The notes under the pieces are model-generated. The model saw only the letters and a program-made list of their open reading frames with translations, had not been told where the DNA came from and did not search any database. The position numbers were made by a program, and so were the translations under genes. Shown piece by piece: positions 1 to 8,469 of a DNA stretch of 28,597 nt. Origin of the DNA: DATEPR01 sp036502345 (lineage in GTDB: Bacteria > Actinomycetota > Actinomycetes > Mycobacteriales > Pseudonocardiaceae); the NCBI GenBank assembly GCA_036502345.1, contig DASXYT010000273.1, positions 1 through 28,597 on the forward strand, given 5' to 3'. The stretch's first letter is position 1, and every line of letters begins with the position of its first letter.

Positions 1-199
1 CAAGCAGGTCCCGCACGGATACCGCATCACCTCCGCCCACGCCGACCTACTGATGATCAACACGCCGGCCGGTATCGAGGGCATGTTGCGGGAGACCGGC
101 CGCGACAAGTCGACCCCACGCCCACCCGGCTTCCAGGTGACACCGAACCCGGAGGTCGCCGACAAGTACGGCAACGTCGTCCTGGGCCCGCCCCGCTGA
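1..199 (+). CDS. Cupin-domain protein, C-terminal end (partial)
   Basis: An open frame enters from the left edge (first full codon at base 2) and stops with TGA at 197-199, giving about 65 residues. The visible sequence contains VPHGYRITS, HADLLMINTPAGIEGMLRE and a proline-rich tail with NPEVADKYGN. The strand pattern and the 'TPAGIEGMLRE' segment resemble the second half of small single-domain cupins of the quercetin-dioxygenase-like type. The metal-binding motifs would lie upstream, outside the window, so catalytic capacity cannot be judged. The next gene starts 32 bases later on the same strand and may be co-transcribed. Confidence 0.6.
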   Translation, partial: KQVPHGYRITSAHADLLMINTPAGIEGMLRETGRDKSTPRPPGFQVTPNPEVADKYGNVVLGPPR

Positions 200-231
200 C
201 CGGTGTGCCACCACAGCATGAAGGGCACCTC

Positions 232-1125
232 ATGACCCAGCAGCAGCGCCAGGCCCTCGACGACCTCCTGCGCGCCGGCTCGCTCGACGTCGGCGGTGAT
301 GTCATCGAGCAGCGCGTGGTCTTCCACGAGATGATCTCCGCGGTTCCGCTGCCCGAGGACGTCTCGGCCGAGCAGGGCGAACTCGGCGGCGTGCCGGTCG
401 TGACCGTCCAGACCCCAGGACTCGATCCCTCGGTCGCCCTGCTCTATTTCCACGGCGGCGCGTACGCCCTCGGATCAGCGGCCGACTCCGTCGGCCTGGC
501 CGCCGATGTCGCCCGTCGCGTCGGGGCAAGAGCCGTCTCGGTCGACTATCGCCTCGCGCCCGAACACCCGTTCCCGGCTGCCATCGACGATGCCGTTGCC
601 GCCTACCGAGGCCTGCTCGACGAGGGCGTGCCGAGCCCGAAGATAGCGTTCGTCGGCGAGTCGGCAGGTGGTGGTCTGGTCGCCGCGGCCCTCGTCGCGA
701 TCGAGGACGCCGGTCTGCCGCAGCCGTCCTCGGCGGCGGTTTTCTCGCCGTGGGCCGACCTGACGGTGTCGGGTGTCAGCGCGACAACCAGGGCCGACCT
801 CGACCCCGCGCTCACCCCGGCCGCCCTGCGCACCCGGGCCCGCGACTACCTCGGCGACCGCGACACCGCCACACCACTTGCCAGCCCGATCCACGCCGAC
901 CTCGGCGGCCTGCCGCCGCTGCTCATCCAGGTCGGCTCGCACGAGATCCTGCTGGACGACGCCATCCGCCTCGCCGCCCGCGCCGCCGAGCACGACGTCG
1001 CGGTGGAGCTACAGGTGTGGCCGAAGGTGCCGCACGTCTTCCAGGGCTTTGCCGCCATGCTCGACGACGCCGACCGCGCCCTGCTCGCCGCGGCCGCGTT
1101 CATCAAGCGCAACTGGGCCGCCTGA
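232..1125 (+). CDS. HSL-family alpha/beta-hydrolase (esterase/lipase)
   Basis: A 297-residue carboxylesterase of the hormone-sensitive-lipase (Abhydrolase_3) family, probably cytosolic and acting on short-chain esters. The oxyanion motif HGGA is at residues 74-77 and the nucleophile elbow GESAG has Ser144. The substrate-pocket motif DYRLAPEHPFPAA is at about 105-117, and the histidine is His267 in PHVFQ. The acid is probably Glu238 in HEILLDD, where many relatives have Asp. There is no signal peptide. ATG at 232 is chosen because GAAGGG ends 6 bases before it; a GTG at 205 in the same frame has no comparable site. It follows the cupin gene closely and converges on the TetR gene. The physiological substrate is unknown. 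Confidence 0.88.
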   Translation: MTQQQRQALDDLLRAGSLDVGGDVIEQRVVFHEMISAVPLPEDVSAEQGELGGVPVVTVQTPGLDPSVALLYFHGGAYALGSAADSVGLAADVARRVGARAVSVDYRLAPEHPFPAAIDDAVAAYRGLLDEGVPSPKIAFVGESAGGGLVAAALVAIEDAGLPQPSSAAVFSPWADLTVSGVSATTRADLDPALTPAALRTRARDYLGDRDTATPLASPIHADLGGLPPLLIQVGSHEILLDDAIRLAARAAEHDVAVELQVWPKVPHVFQGFAAMLDDADRALLAAAAFIKRNWAA

Positions 1126-1192
1126 CACCAGCGCCAATCCGCTGTGCTCGGCAGCGCACTCCTCGGCCTGCTGTGCGTCACCGGACCGTGTG

Positions 1193-1771
1193 TCAGACGA
1201 TGGCGAGCCGGTCCACCAGCAGCTTCACCCTGCGCCCAGTGTCCCCCGCCGGCAGCCGTCCCGCCCGGGTCAGCGTGGCCAGCCCGTGCAGGGCCGCCCA
1301 GAACAACTCGGTGAACAGTCCCGGGTGGACGCCGTCCCCGGCGACCTCGCCGAGGCTTTCCAGCAGTGCGGCGAAAGCGTCCTTCAGCGGCTCCGGGGTG
1401 TCCTCGTCCGCGAACGCCAGGCCGCCGTCGAGCTGGAACATGGCGTCGTACACCGCCGGGTTGCGCTCGGCGAAGTCGAGGTAGGCGCGGGCGAGGGCCG
1501 TGACCCGGGCGCGCGGGCCGTCCGCAGCAGAGGTCGCGGCCCGCAGTGCCGCTGCCATCTCGGCGGCACCCTCGATGGCGACGGCGCCGATGATCTCGCG
1601 CTTACCTCGGAAATGGCTGTAGAGGACGGGCTGGCTGTATTCGATGCGCTCGGCGAGCAGGCGGGTGGTGACCGCGTCCCAGCCCTGCTGCTCGGCGAGT
1701 TCGCGGGCTGTCGCCACGATGAGGCGCTCGCGGTCCGCCCGTTCGCGCTGCTTGCGCTCCTGTACCGACAT
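1193..1771 (-). CDS. TetR-family transcriptional regulator
   Basis: A 192-residue one-component repressor. The N-terminal helix-turn-helix is clear: a basic first helix (ERKQRERADRERLIVATARE), then TTRLLAERIEYSQPVLYSHF, the typical TetR recognition segment ending in YSHF. The C-terminal part (about 75-192) is the ligand-binding and dimerisation region, including 'RARVTALARAYLDFAERNP' seen in many actinobacterial TetR proteins. It is divergent from the DUF1772 membrane-protein gene. The 89-base gap carries an inverted repeat and five CTAG tetramers, so it most likely represses itself and that neighbour. The ligand cannot be inferred. The 3' end converges on the esterase gene with a 67-base gap. 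Confidence 0.9.
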   Translation of the reverse strand: MSVQERKQRERADRERLIVATARELAEQQGWDAVTTRLLAERIEYSQPVLYSHFRGKREIIGAVAIEGAAEMAAALRAATSAADGPRARVTALARAYLDFAERNPAVYDAMFQLDGGLAFADEDTPEPLKDAFAALLESLGEVAGDGVHPGLFTELFWAALHGLATLTRAGRLPAGDTGRRVKLLVDRLAIV

Positions 1772-1780
1772 GGTCCGATC

Positions 1781-1845
1781 CTAGCACCGCTAGACAATCG
1801 ATCGGCGGTAGTACTAGTGTTGACCCAACATCTAGCAACACTAGT
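1781..1845. promoter_or_regulatory. Inverted repeat and CTAG cluster between divergent TetR and DUF1772 genes
   Basis: Bases 1813-1822 (ACTAGTGTTG) and 1836-1845 (CAACACTAGT) are perfect inverted repeats with a 13-base spacer. CTAG occurs at 1781, 1790, 1814, 1832 and 1841, a striking density for a tetranucleotide that is rare in high-GC genomes. The repeat ends 5 bases before the GGAGGG ribosome site of the DUF1772 gene and lies 42 bases upstream of the TetR start. It is therefore placed to control both genes. Assignment to this TetR protein is inferred from position. Confidence 0.6.
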
Positions 1846-1860
1846 TACCAGGAGGGCAGC

Positions 1861-2307
1861 GTGATCACCGCACTCGAGGTCTTCACCACCGTGGTCGTCG
1901 GCCTGATGGTGGGGGTGGAGTTCTCCGTCGCCTTCGTCATCAACCCGATCCTCAACGGACTCCCCGACGACAGCGCCCAGCTCGGCCGCGCCCACGGGGG
2001 CCGGATGCTCGGCGCCCTCATGCCGTTCTGGTACATCGGCTCGCTCGTCCTGAGCGCGGCCTGGGCCATCACCGGATGGCATCACCACGGCGCAGGCCTC
2101 GTCGTCATCGCCGCCGCGCTGCTGATCGTGAGCGTGATCATGTCGGTCCTGCTGCTCGTCCCGATCAACAACCGGAGCAAGACGTGGACGACCGAGAACC
2201 GGCCAGAGGACTGGAAGGAGCAGACGAACCGCTGGGACCGCTTCCACTACGTCCGCGTCGCCATCCTCATCGCAGCCTTCGCCCTGCTGGCCACCGCGCT
2301 CGCCTGA
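1861..2307 (+). CDS. DUF1772 (anthrone-oxygenase-like) membrane protein
   Basis: A 148-residue protein with four predicted membrane helices (about residues 3-23, 51-71, 77-98 and 128-147). It carries the DUF1772 pattern: an early 'GVEFSVAFVINP' helix end and the polar loop PINNRSKTW...WDRFHYVR. Members of this family include fungal anthrone oxygenases, but most bacterial members have no known role, so no reaction is assigned. The GTG start at 1861 is preceded by GGAGGG at 1851-1856. It is divergent from the TetR gene and probably its target. The next gene converges, leaving 118 bases with only weak short inverted repeats and no convincing terminator. Confidence 0.82.
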   Translation: MITALEVFTTVVVGLMVGVEFSVAFVINPILNGLPDDSAQLGRAHGGRMLGALMPFWYIGSLVLSAAWAITGWHHHGAGLVVIAAALLIVSVIMSVLLLVPINNRSKTWTTENRPEDWKEQTNRWDRFHYVRVAILIAAFALLATALA

Positions 2308-2425
2308 GCCTCCAGCCGAGGCGAGGCTTGACGGCTTCGCCGACCGTGCCGATGACCACAAAGGACGCTCTCGCATCCCTCTACACTGGTCGACCGCCAC
2401 TGACGTGCTTGGGGGCGGGATCCGG

Positions 2426-3358
2426 TCAGGAGCCGAGACCGTCGTCGACCGCCACGTCCTCCGGAATCAGATCCAGCGCGGACGCCGCCGCCTGTAGTTC
2501 GAGCAGGACAGCGAAATCCTCGGCACCACGCCCCTGCGCGATCGCCGCCTGCACCGGCTCCCGCGCTGCCGCGACCACGGGCATCGGCACACCCAACTCG
2601 TTGGCCGCCGCCAGTCCGAGGTCGAAGTCCTTGCGTAGCAGAACAGGCGTGAAGGTCGGGGTGAAGTCCAGATTGACCAACGCGGGAGTCTTGTACCGGC
2701 TGAAGACGGACCCCATCACGCTGTTGTTGATGAATTCGAGGAACGCCGCTCGCGGCACGCCGCCCTTCTCGGCCAGCACGGTGATCTCGGCGAGGTTCTG
2801 GATGGTCACGCCGAGCAGCAGGTTGTGGCAGATCTTGACCAGGCGCGCATGCTCTCCGTCACCGACATAGGTGACATGCCGGCCGAGCAGATCCAGTAAC
2901 GGGGACACCTCGGCGAACGCGTCGGCGTCGCCCGAGCAGACCAGCGTGAGCTTGCCTGCCTTCACGACCTTGCCGTTGCCGCTGACCGGAGCGGCGACCA
3001 GACGGCAACCCCGCTCGGCCAGTCGCACCCGGACGGTCGCCGAGGTCTCCGAGGACACCGTCGAGCAGTCCACCACGATCCGCGGTGCGCGGTCGGGATC
3101 GGTGAGCAGCTTGTCGACGACCTCCTCAAGATCGCGAGAGGCCGAGACCATGGTGAAGACGATGTCCTTGTCGGCCAGCTCGCCCAGGTCGTCGACGACG
3201 ATCGCTCCGTCGGCGGTGAGCGGTTCGGCCTTGGCCTTGGTGCGGTTCCAGACCGAGACGTCCAGGCCAGCCTTCGCCAGTCGGCCGGCGAGGGCGAGCC
3301 CCATCCGTCCGGTGCCGATCCAACCGATGCTCAGGTCGGGCATTGGGTCACTCGCCAT
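2426..3358 (-). CDS. 3-hydroxyisobutyrate dehydrogenase-like oxidoreductase
   Basis: A 310-residue member of the beta-hydroxyacid dehydrogenase family (NAD(P)-dependent oxidation of beta-hydroxyacids such as 3-hydroxyisobutyrate, tartronate semialdehyde or similar). The Rossmann motif GWIGTGRMG is at residues 12-20, DCSTVSSETS at about 98-107, and the catalytic lysine is Lys175 in KICHN. The substrate motif reads PVSGNGKVVKAG, with Asn128 where most relatives have a second glycine. ATG at 3358 is preferred because GAGGA lies 5 bases upstream; an earlier in-frame start at 3391 would put the palindromic operator at 3377-3390 inside the gene. It is 60 bases downstream of the ABC ATPase gene on the same strand, consistent with branched-chain amino-acid or related catabolism. 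Confidence 0.85.
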   Translation of the reverse strand: MASDPMPDLSIGWIGTGRMGLALAGRLAKAGLDVSVWNRTKAKAEPLTADGAIVVDDLGELADKDIVFTMVSASRDLEEVVDKLLTDPDRAPRIVVDCSTVSSETSATVRVRLAERGCRLVAAPVSGNGKVVKAGKLTLVCSGDADAFAEVSPLLDLLGRHVTYVGDGEHARLVKICHNLLLGVTIQNLAEITVLAEKGGVPRAAFLEFINNSVMGSVFSRYKTPALVNLDFTPTFTPVLLRKDFDLGLAAANELGVPMPVVAAAREPVQAAIAQGRGAEDFAVLLELQAAASALDLIPEDVAVDDGLGS

Positions 3359-3376
3359 GGCTGTCCTCACGATGGT

Positions 3377-3390
3377 TGCAACCGATTGCA
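3377..3390. promoter_or_regulatory. LacI-type operator upstream of the dehydrogenase gene
   Basis: The minus-strand sequence TGCAATCGGTTGCA is a CG-centred palindrome with one mismatched position per half (TGCAA-N-CG-N-TTGCA), the classic geometry of LacI/GalR-family sites. It lies 18 bases upstream of the dehydrogenase ATG and downstream of the ABC ATPase stop. A related site (TGCAATCGTTTGTG) is upstream of the binding-protein gene at 8470-8483. No LacI-family gene is visible in the window. Confidence 0.5.
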
Positions 3391-3418
3391 CGTGCGTCGC
3401 CAGATCCTGCTAAGCGGC

Positions 3419-4156
3419 TCAGGCGCGGGCCACAGGCGCTGCCCCGCCTCCGAGGTAGAGCTGGGCGATCTCCGGATTGTCGATGACCTCCGGGCCGGTT
3501 CCCTCCAGGCGAACGTGCCCGCTCTCGACCACGACGGCCTGTGTTGCCAGGGACAGCCCCGCGCGCACGTTCTGCTCGACGAGCAGAATCGTGCGACCGG
3601 CCTGCCACATCGCCTTGACCTGCCGCAGCACGGTGCGCAGCGTCTTGGGGTCCAGACCCATCGATGGTTCGTCGAGCACCACGAGATCGGGATTCAGCAT
3701 GAGGCACCGGGCGAACTCGACGAGGCGTTGCTGGCCGCCGGACAGTGCTCCGGCCTTGTCGTTGGCGCGATCGGTGACGATGGGGAACAGTTCCTCGATC
3801 TGGTTGAGTCGGCGGCTCACCTCGCCCTTGTCGCGGATCAGGAATCCGCCCATCTCGACGTTCTCGCGCACCGTCATGTCGGGGAACAGGGTGTGGTTCT
3901 GCGCGACCTGCACGATCCCGAGCTGCAGGATCTCTCGGGCTGACCGGCCATCGATCCGCTGGCCCTCGAAGGTGACGGTGCCCAATCGGGGCGACAGCTG
4001 ACCGCTGATGACGCGCAGCACCGTGGATTTTCCCGCGCCGTTCGGTCCGACCACACAGGTGATGCTGCCCCGGGGCACCGACAGGGTCAGATCGCGCAGT
4101 ACGTCGCTGCCGCCGTAACCGGCCCAGACGTGGTCGAGCTCAAGCAGGGCATCCAC
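3419..4156 (-). CDS. livF: Branched-chain amino-acid-type ABC transporter ATPase (LivF)
   Basis: A 245-residue cytoplasmic ATPase energising a HAAT-family importer. Walker A GPNGAGKST is at residues 37-45, the signature LSGGQQ at 138-143, Walker B VVLDEPS at 159-165, and a switch histidine-equivalent region follows (LLVEQN, with Gln-Asn as is usual in LivF). Its length is normal for LivF. The GTG start at 4156 lies 2 bases after the LivG stop and has GGAG 5 bases upstream inside the end of livG, so the two are translationally coupled. It is the last transporter subunit of the minus-strand operon. Confidence 0.93.
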   Translation of the reverse strand: MDALLELDHVWAGYGGSDVLRDLTLSVPRGSITCVVGPNGAGKSTVLRVISGQLSPRLGTVTFEGQRIDGRSAREILQLGIVQVAQNHTLFPDMTVRENVEMGGFLIRDKGEVSRRLNQIEELFPIVTDRANDKAGALSGGQQRLVEFARCLMLNPDLVVLDEPSMGLDPKTLRTVLRQVKAMWQAGRTILLVEQNVRAGLSLATQAVVVESGHVRLEGTGPEVIDNPEIAQLYLGGGAAPVARA

Positions 4157-4158
4157 TT

Positions 4159-4959
4159 CTACTCCGCTCCGGTGGTCGTGGTGCCGGCCGAGGTCGCGGT
4201 GACATCGCCCTCGTCATCCATGTCGTCCTCGTCGACCGCGCCGCCCAGATAGGCGTCGAGCACCCTCGGATCGTCGCGGATGACATCGGGCTTCCCGACG
4301 GCGATCACCGAGCCACGTTCCATGACCGCGATCGTCTGGCAGATACCCATGACGAACTCCATGTTGTGCTCCACGAGCAGGAAGGTGACTCCCTGTTTGT
4401 TCAACCGCACGATTCGCTCAGCCATCTGGCTGATCAGGGTCGGGTTGATGCCGCCCGCCGGCTCGTCCAGCAGGATCACCGACGGCTCCTGGGCGAGCAC
4501 CATGGCCAGTTCGACGAGCTTGCGCTGGCCGTAGGACAGGCTGCCGGCCTGTTCATGGGCAAGGTGGGTCAGTCCGACGAAGTCGAGCAGCTCGTGGCAG
4601 CGGTCGTCGCTGTAGAGCTCCTTGCGCCGGGACCGCGGTACTCCACGACTTCCGACGCGGATGTTGTCGAGCAGGTCAAGGCGGCCGAAGACCCTGGTGA
4701 GCTGAAACGTCCGTCCCAGGCCCAGTCCTCCCACCTTGTCCGCGGCGAGCCCGCTCACGTCTCGGCCGTCGAAGCGGATCGTGCCGGAGTCGGCGCGTTC
4801 GTAACCGGTGATGACGTTGAACATGGTCGTCTTGCCCGACCCGTTCGGCCCGATCAGCCCGGTGACCGAACCCTTCGCCACCTCGAACGAACACTCCGAG
4901 AGGGCCCGCAGGCCACCGAAACTCTTCGTGACACCCGAGACCTCAAGCAGTGCGGTCAT
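4159..4959 (-). CDS. livG: Branched-chain amino-acid-type ABC transporter ATPase (LivG)
   Basis: A 266-residue ATPase pairing with LivF. Walker A GPNGSGKTT is at residues 37-45, signature LSYGQ at 141-145, Walker B ILLDEPA at 162-168, followed by GGINP and LLVEHNM, which are characteristic of LivG. The ATG at 4959 overlaps the stop of the upstream permease gene (ATGA). A longer in-frame extension to 5346 lies over that permease gene and is not coding. The C-terminal tail, after about residue 240, is acidic and threonine-rich (DEDDMDDEGD) and is not part of the ATPase fold. Confidence 0.93.
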   Translation of the reverse strand: MTALLEVSGVTKSFGGLRALSECSFEVAKGSVTGLIGPNGSGKTTMFNVITGYERADSGTIRFDGRDVSGLAADKVGGLGLGRTFQLTRVFGRLDLLDNIRVGSRGVPRSRRKELYSDDRCHELLDFVGLTHLAHEQAGSLSYGQRKLVELAMVLAQEPSVILLDEPAGGINPTLISQMAERIVRLNKQGVTFLLVEHNMEFVMGICQTIAVMERGSVIAVGKPDVIRDDPRVLDAYLGGAVDEDDMDDEGDVTATSAGTTTTGAE

Positions 4960-6077
4960 CGAGTCACCCCGCCCGCGACGCCGGAGCCAGGGGTGTTCAC
5001 CGACGCGTCGGTTCGCGTCGACGCCGGTGGGCTGGCACCCGACTCGGCCCGCACCCGCAGCCGCTTGCGGAGGACCGTCGCCAACGACGGGACGACCCCG
5101 TCGGGCAGAAAGCGAATCACGACGAGGAACAGGACACCGAACACGATCAGTGAGTAGCCACCGCTGGTGAACTGCAGCGTGAAGTACTGCTGCAGCGGTT
5201 CCAGGATGAGCGCGCCGACGACCGGGCCGACGATGGTGCCCAGTCCGCCGAGGAAGGCCATCAGGGCGACGGTGACGTCGAAAATCGCCTCGAAGGCGAA
5301 GGGTGGGTAGATGCTGCCCAGGTAGTAGGCGTAGATCGCGCCACACATCCCGGTGACGAAACCGGTCACGACGAAGGTCATGAGCTTGACCCTCGTCGTC
5401 TTCACGCCGAGCCCGCGGGCCCGGTCCTCGTCATCGCGGATGGCCAGCAACGAAAGACCGTAGCTCGACCTGCGCCACACCCAGGCGATGACCACGGCCG
5501 CGATGGCGACGACCAGAGCTGCCAGGTAGAAGTAGGTGTTGTAGGTCTGGGCGTTCCACGGCGGCACCGGCAAGGACATACCCGCAGAGCCACCCGTAAT
5601 CGATTGCAGGTTGTAGGCCAGCAGCTGGAAGATGAAGAAGATCGCGATCGTGATCACCACGAACGTGTGCCGTCGCGTGCGCAACGCCAACCAGCCGACG
5701 GGTACGGCGACCAGTCCGGCGAAGAGCCCGGCCACCGGTACGAGGAAGAAGATGCCCACCCCGCCGGCCAGATGCAGGTGCGTTGTCATGTTCGCGAGGA
5801 AATACGCGCCGCTGCCGTAGAAGACCGCGTTGCCGAGAGCGACGTAGCCGGAGAGCCCCGAGAACATGTTCCACACCGACGTGGCGCCGAGGTAGATGAG
5901 CGTGAACATCGCGATGGACGTCGTCGCCGGGTTCGTGAACACGAACGGGAAGACAATGGCGACGAGCACCACCACGACCAGCAGTACGCGGCGACCGACG
6001 CGCAGTGCCGGTATGTCGAGTACGTCCGCGGGCTTCGTGGCCGGGGTGGGTTGTTCCTCGGTCGTCGGGCTGGTCAC
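4956..6077 (-). CDS. livM: Branched-chain amino-acid-type ABC permease (LivM)
   Basis: A 373-residue inner-membrane permease. Hydrophobic helices are dense from about residue 30 to 320. The LivM hallmark is present: 'GLSGYVALGNAVFYGSGAY' early, and the cytoplasmic coupling loop 'SYGLSLLAIRDDEDRARGLG' that contacts the ATPase (EAA-like loop). 'FLGGLGTIVGPVVGA' marks the conserved C-terminal helix region. The GTG start at 6077 overlaps the LivH stop as GTGA; a longer extension to 6179 lies inside livH and is rejected. The N-terminus has a roughly 30-residue polar leader, and the C-terminal tail of about 40 residues is polar. Confidence 0.92.
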   Translation of the reverse strand: MTSPTTEEQPTPATKPADVLDIPALRVGRRVLLVVVVLVAIVFPFVFTNPATTSIAMFTLIYLGATSVWNMFSGLSGYVALGNAVFYGSGAYFLANMTTHLHLAGGVGIFFLVPVAGLFAGLVAVPVGWLALRTRRHTFVVITIAIFFIFQLLAYNLQSITGGSAGMSLPVPPWNAQTYNTYFYLAALVVAIAAVVIAWVWRRSSYGLSLLAIRDDEDRARGLGVKTTRVKLMTFVVTGFVTGMCGAIYAYYLGSIYPPFAFEAIFDVTVALMAFLGGLGTIVGPVVGALILEPLQQYFTLQFTSGGYSLIVFGVLFLVVIRFLPDGVVPSLATVLRKRLRVRAESGASPPASTRTDASVNTPGSGVAGGVTR

Positions 6078-6955
6078 TGGGCGCGCGCCTCCTGCCGGCC
6101 GAACAGGCCGTTGGGCCGGACGAGTAGGACGACCACCAACACCGCGAAGAACATCGTGCTGGCCCACACCGGTGACCACAACACCGCCGTGACGTCCTCG
6201 ATGACCAGGGCGACGACGGCGGCGACGAGGGCGCCACCGATGCTGCCGAGTCCACCGAGGACGATGATGACGAGCAGCCGGGAGATGAGGTCGTATCCGG
6301 AGTTGGGGTTGAACGTGTTGGTCGCGCCGAACACCATGCCGCCGGCGGCGGTGACGGCAGCCCCGACGCCGAAGGTGATTGCCGATACCCGGTTGATGTT
6401 GATACCGATCAGTTCCGCGCCGGTCCGATTCTGCACGGAGGCCCGAATGCTCCTACCGGTGCGCGAGCGGTACAGGAACAGGTAGAGCGCGGCGAGCAGC
6501 ACGACCGCAAGGCCGAATCCGAACAGGTAGATGTAGGGCAGGTAGAAGCCCAACACGTGCCAGGACTTGTCGACGTACCAGGCAGTCAGCGTCTTGAGGT
6601 CCGCCGAGAAGAACTGGGTCAGGATGCCCTCGATGACGATCGCCACGGCGAACGTGACGAGGATCGACAGCGCACTGCGGTTCTGTGGCTTGAGCCTGCG
6701 GATGAAGCTCCACTCGACCAGCAGTCCGACGCCGAACATCAGCGGCATGGTGATGAGTAGACCGAGGAACGGGTCGATGCCGAAGTGGACCTGCAATACG
6801 TAGCTCAGATATGCGGCGAGAACGACGAAGATGCCCTGCGCGATGTTGATGATCTCCATGACGCCGAAGATCAAGGTCAGACCTGCGGCCATCAGTGCGT
6901 AGACCCCGCCGGTCAGGATTCCGCCGATGACGGCCCGCGTGAGCTCGGTACCCAA
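6074..6955 (-). CDS. livH: Branched-chain amino-acid-type ABC permease (LivH)
   Basis: A 293-residue inner-membrane permease with about eight hydrophobic segments. Family features include 'GGVYALMAAGLTLIFGVMEIINIAQG' near the N-terminus (read at residues about 16-41) and the cytoplasmic loop 'RTGRSIRASVQNRTGAELIGI'. The C-terminal 'VLGGLGSIGGALVAA' pattern is also present. The start is TTG at 6955: an in-frame TGA sits two codons upstream, so no earlier start is possible, and AAGGAGG lies 8 bases upstream. It forms the membrane channel with LivM. Confidence 0.92.
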   Translation of the reverse strand: MGTELTRAVIGGILTGGVYALMAAGLTLIFGVMEIINIAQGIFVVLAAYLSYVLQVHFGIDPFLGLLITMPLMFGVGLLVEWSFIRRLKPQNRSALSILVTFAVAIVIEGILTQFFSADLKTLTAWYVDKSWHVLGFYLPYIYLFGFGLAVVLLAALYLFLYRSRTGRSIRASVQNRTGAELIGININRVSAITFGVGAAVTAAGGMVFGATNTFNPNSGYDLISRLLVIIVLGGLGSIGGALVAAVVALVIEDVTAVLWSPVWASTMFFAVLVVVLLVRPNGLFGRQEARAQ

Positions 6956-6963
6956 CTTTCACA

Positions 6964-6970
6964 CCTCCTT
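6964..6970 (-). promoter_or_regulatory. Strong ribosome binding site fixing the TTG start of livH
   Basis: The minus strand reads AAGGAGG, 8 bases before TTG at 6955. A closer GTG downstream of it is in another frame, and a TGA is in frame just before the TTG, so this site decides the start. Confidence 0.75.
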
Positions 6971-7033
6971 GTGGCGTGACATCCATGACCTCAGGCTGTA
7001 GGAACGAATCACGCGGTTGCCGGAGCGCGGTGC

Positions 7034-8290
7034 CTACCAGCTCTTCTTCGGGTATTCGAGCGCGTTGGTGGCCGGTGGTACCGCCGTGAGCACGTTGGAC
7101 GAGTTCGGCTGGAACGGCACGAGATTCGCGCCCTGCCATTGGAAGACGTAGGAGAACGCGGCGGTGTTCTGACCGGTGGGGTCGAACTTGACCTTGCCCT
7201 GAACCGATTCGAACGTGCCACTGTGCAGTTCGGCGATCAACTTGGTCTGGTCCAGGCTCCCGATGGCCTTGACCGCCTGCGCCGTGACCTCACCGACCGA
7301 GTAACCCTCTGGCACGTCGGAGCTGACGTCCGCGGCCTTGCCACCGTACTTCTGGACGTAGGCCGCGATCATCGCGGCGTTGCCAGGGTTGTCGGCCGTC
7401 GGGTACCAGCCGTTGGGCACCATGATTCCCTCGGTGTGGTTGGCGCCGACGTTCGAGATGAACTGCGCACCCTGGTCAGGGCCGGCTGTCGCGATCAACG
7501 CCGCGGGGTTGTAGTTCTGCTGCACGAACTGCTTGATGAACGCGGACACGTCGGGCAGGAGCGTGCCGACGAGCACGATGTCGGCCTTCGCGCTGATGAT
7601 CCCCGCCGCGATCGGGCCGTAGTCTGTCGTCTCCGACGGATAGACCTTGTTGTACACCGTCTGCACGCCTGCCGGTTCGAGGATGGCGCGTGCCGCGTCG
7701 AGCTGCGGCGCGGTGAACGGGTCGTCCTGCGTGGCGTACGCCGCTGTCTTGGGTCGCGTTGCCGCCGGCATCGCCGCGATCCATTTCGCGAAGCTGACGA
7801 GGTTGTTCGCCACCGGGAGACTGACGTCGAACACGTTGTGCAGGCCCGAGGTGAAGACAGAGGGTCCGCCACCGGCCCCTTCGACGAACGCGTACCCGAA
7901 CCGGTTCACCACAGCGGAGGCCGCCTTGGTCAGGCTCGTGGAGAACGGGCCGAAGACCAGGTCGACGTGGTCGACGCTGATCAGTTTCTGATAGTTCGTC
8001 ACGACCTGCACAGGGCTGCTGGCGTCGTTGACGATGTCGAGGGTGACCCTACGTCCGAGCAGGCCGCCGTTCTTGTTGATCTGATCGGCCCAGAGCTGGT
8101 AACCCTGCTGGAATGCCTTGCCATCCGCCGAGAAGTCACCCGTGAGCGAGAGTGACACGCCTATCTTGATCGGGCCGCTGGTGGACCCCGAGCCGGACGT
8201 CGTGGAGTTGGAGCAGGCCGCCGCGATCAGCGCGACCGCGCCGACAGCGGCGATCGTCCGCCAGCTCGACAGTGAGCTTCGACCGTTCAC
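7034..8290 (-). CDS. Periplasmic-binding lipoprotein of the ABC transporter (LivK-like)
   Basis: A 418-residue solute-binding protein of the type I periplasmic fold (Peripla_BP_6). The lipoprotein signal is residues 1-25 (basic start, hydrophobic AAVGAVALIAAA) with the acylated cysteine at Cys26, followed by a Ser/Gly/Thr linker. The mature domain begins IKIGVSLSLTGDFSADGKAF, the canonical start for leucine/amide-type binding proteins, and continues with INKNGGLLGRRV. GTG at 8290 is chosen because AAGGA lies just upstream and it gives a proper signal peptide; an extension to 8509 has no signal-like sequence. It is first in the minus-strand transporter operon, 78 bases before livH. The ligand may be an amino acid, short amide or aromatic acid. 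Confidence 0.9.
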   Translation of the reverse strand: MNGRSSLSSWRTIAAVGAVALIAAACSNSTTSGSGSTSGPIKIGVSLSLTGDFSADGKAFQQGYQLWADQINKNGGLLGRRVTLDIVNDASSPVQVVTNYQKLISVDHVDLVFGPFSTSLTKAASAVVNRFGYAFVEGAGGGPSVFTSGLHNVFDVSLPVANNLVSFAKWIAAMPAATRPKTAAYATQDDPFTAPQLDAARAILEPAGVQTVYNKVYPSETTDYGPIAAGIISAKADIVLVGTLLPDVSAFIKQFVQQNYNPAALIATAGPDQGAQFISNVGANHTEGIMVPNGWYPTADNPGNAAMIAAYVQKYGGKAADVSSDVPEGYSVGEVTAQAVKAIGSLDQTKLIAELHSGTFESVQGKVKFDPTGQNTAAFSYVFQWQGANLVPFQPNSSNVLTAVPPATNALEYPKKSW

Positions 8291-8469
8291 GTTTCCTTCA
8301 TCTCCCGTGCGGACATGGTGGTGCGGGACGTGATCACGCGAGGCGCGACGCGCGATGGACAGACCGCACCGCATGTCGCCCCGGCGGAAGAATGGTGTGG
8401 AATTCAGGACGGCCGAGGGGTGGCGGTCGTCCGGCCGAACGACGGGTAGCCCTCCTAGGCCGGGATTTC

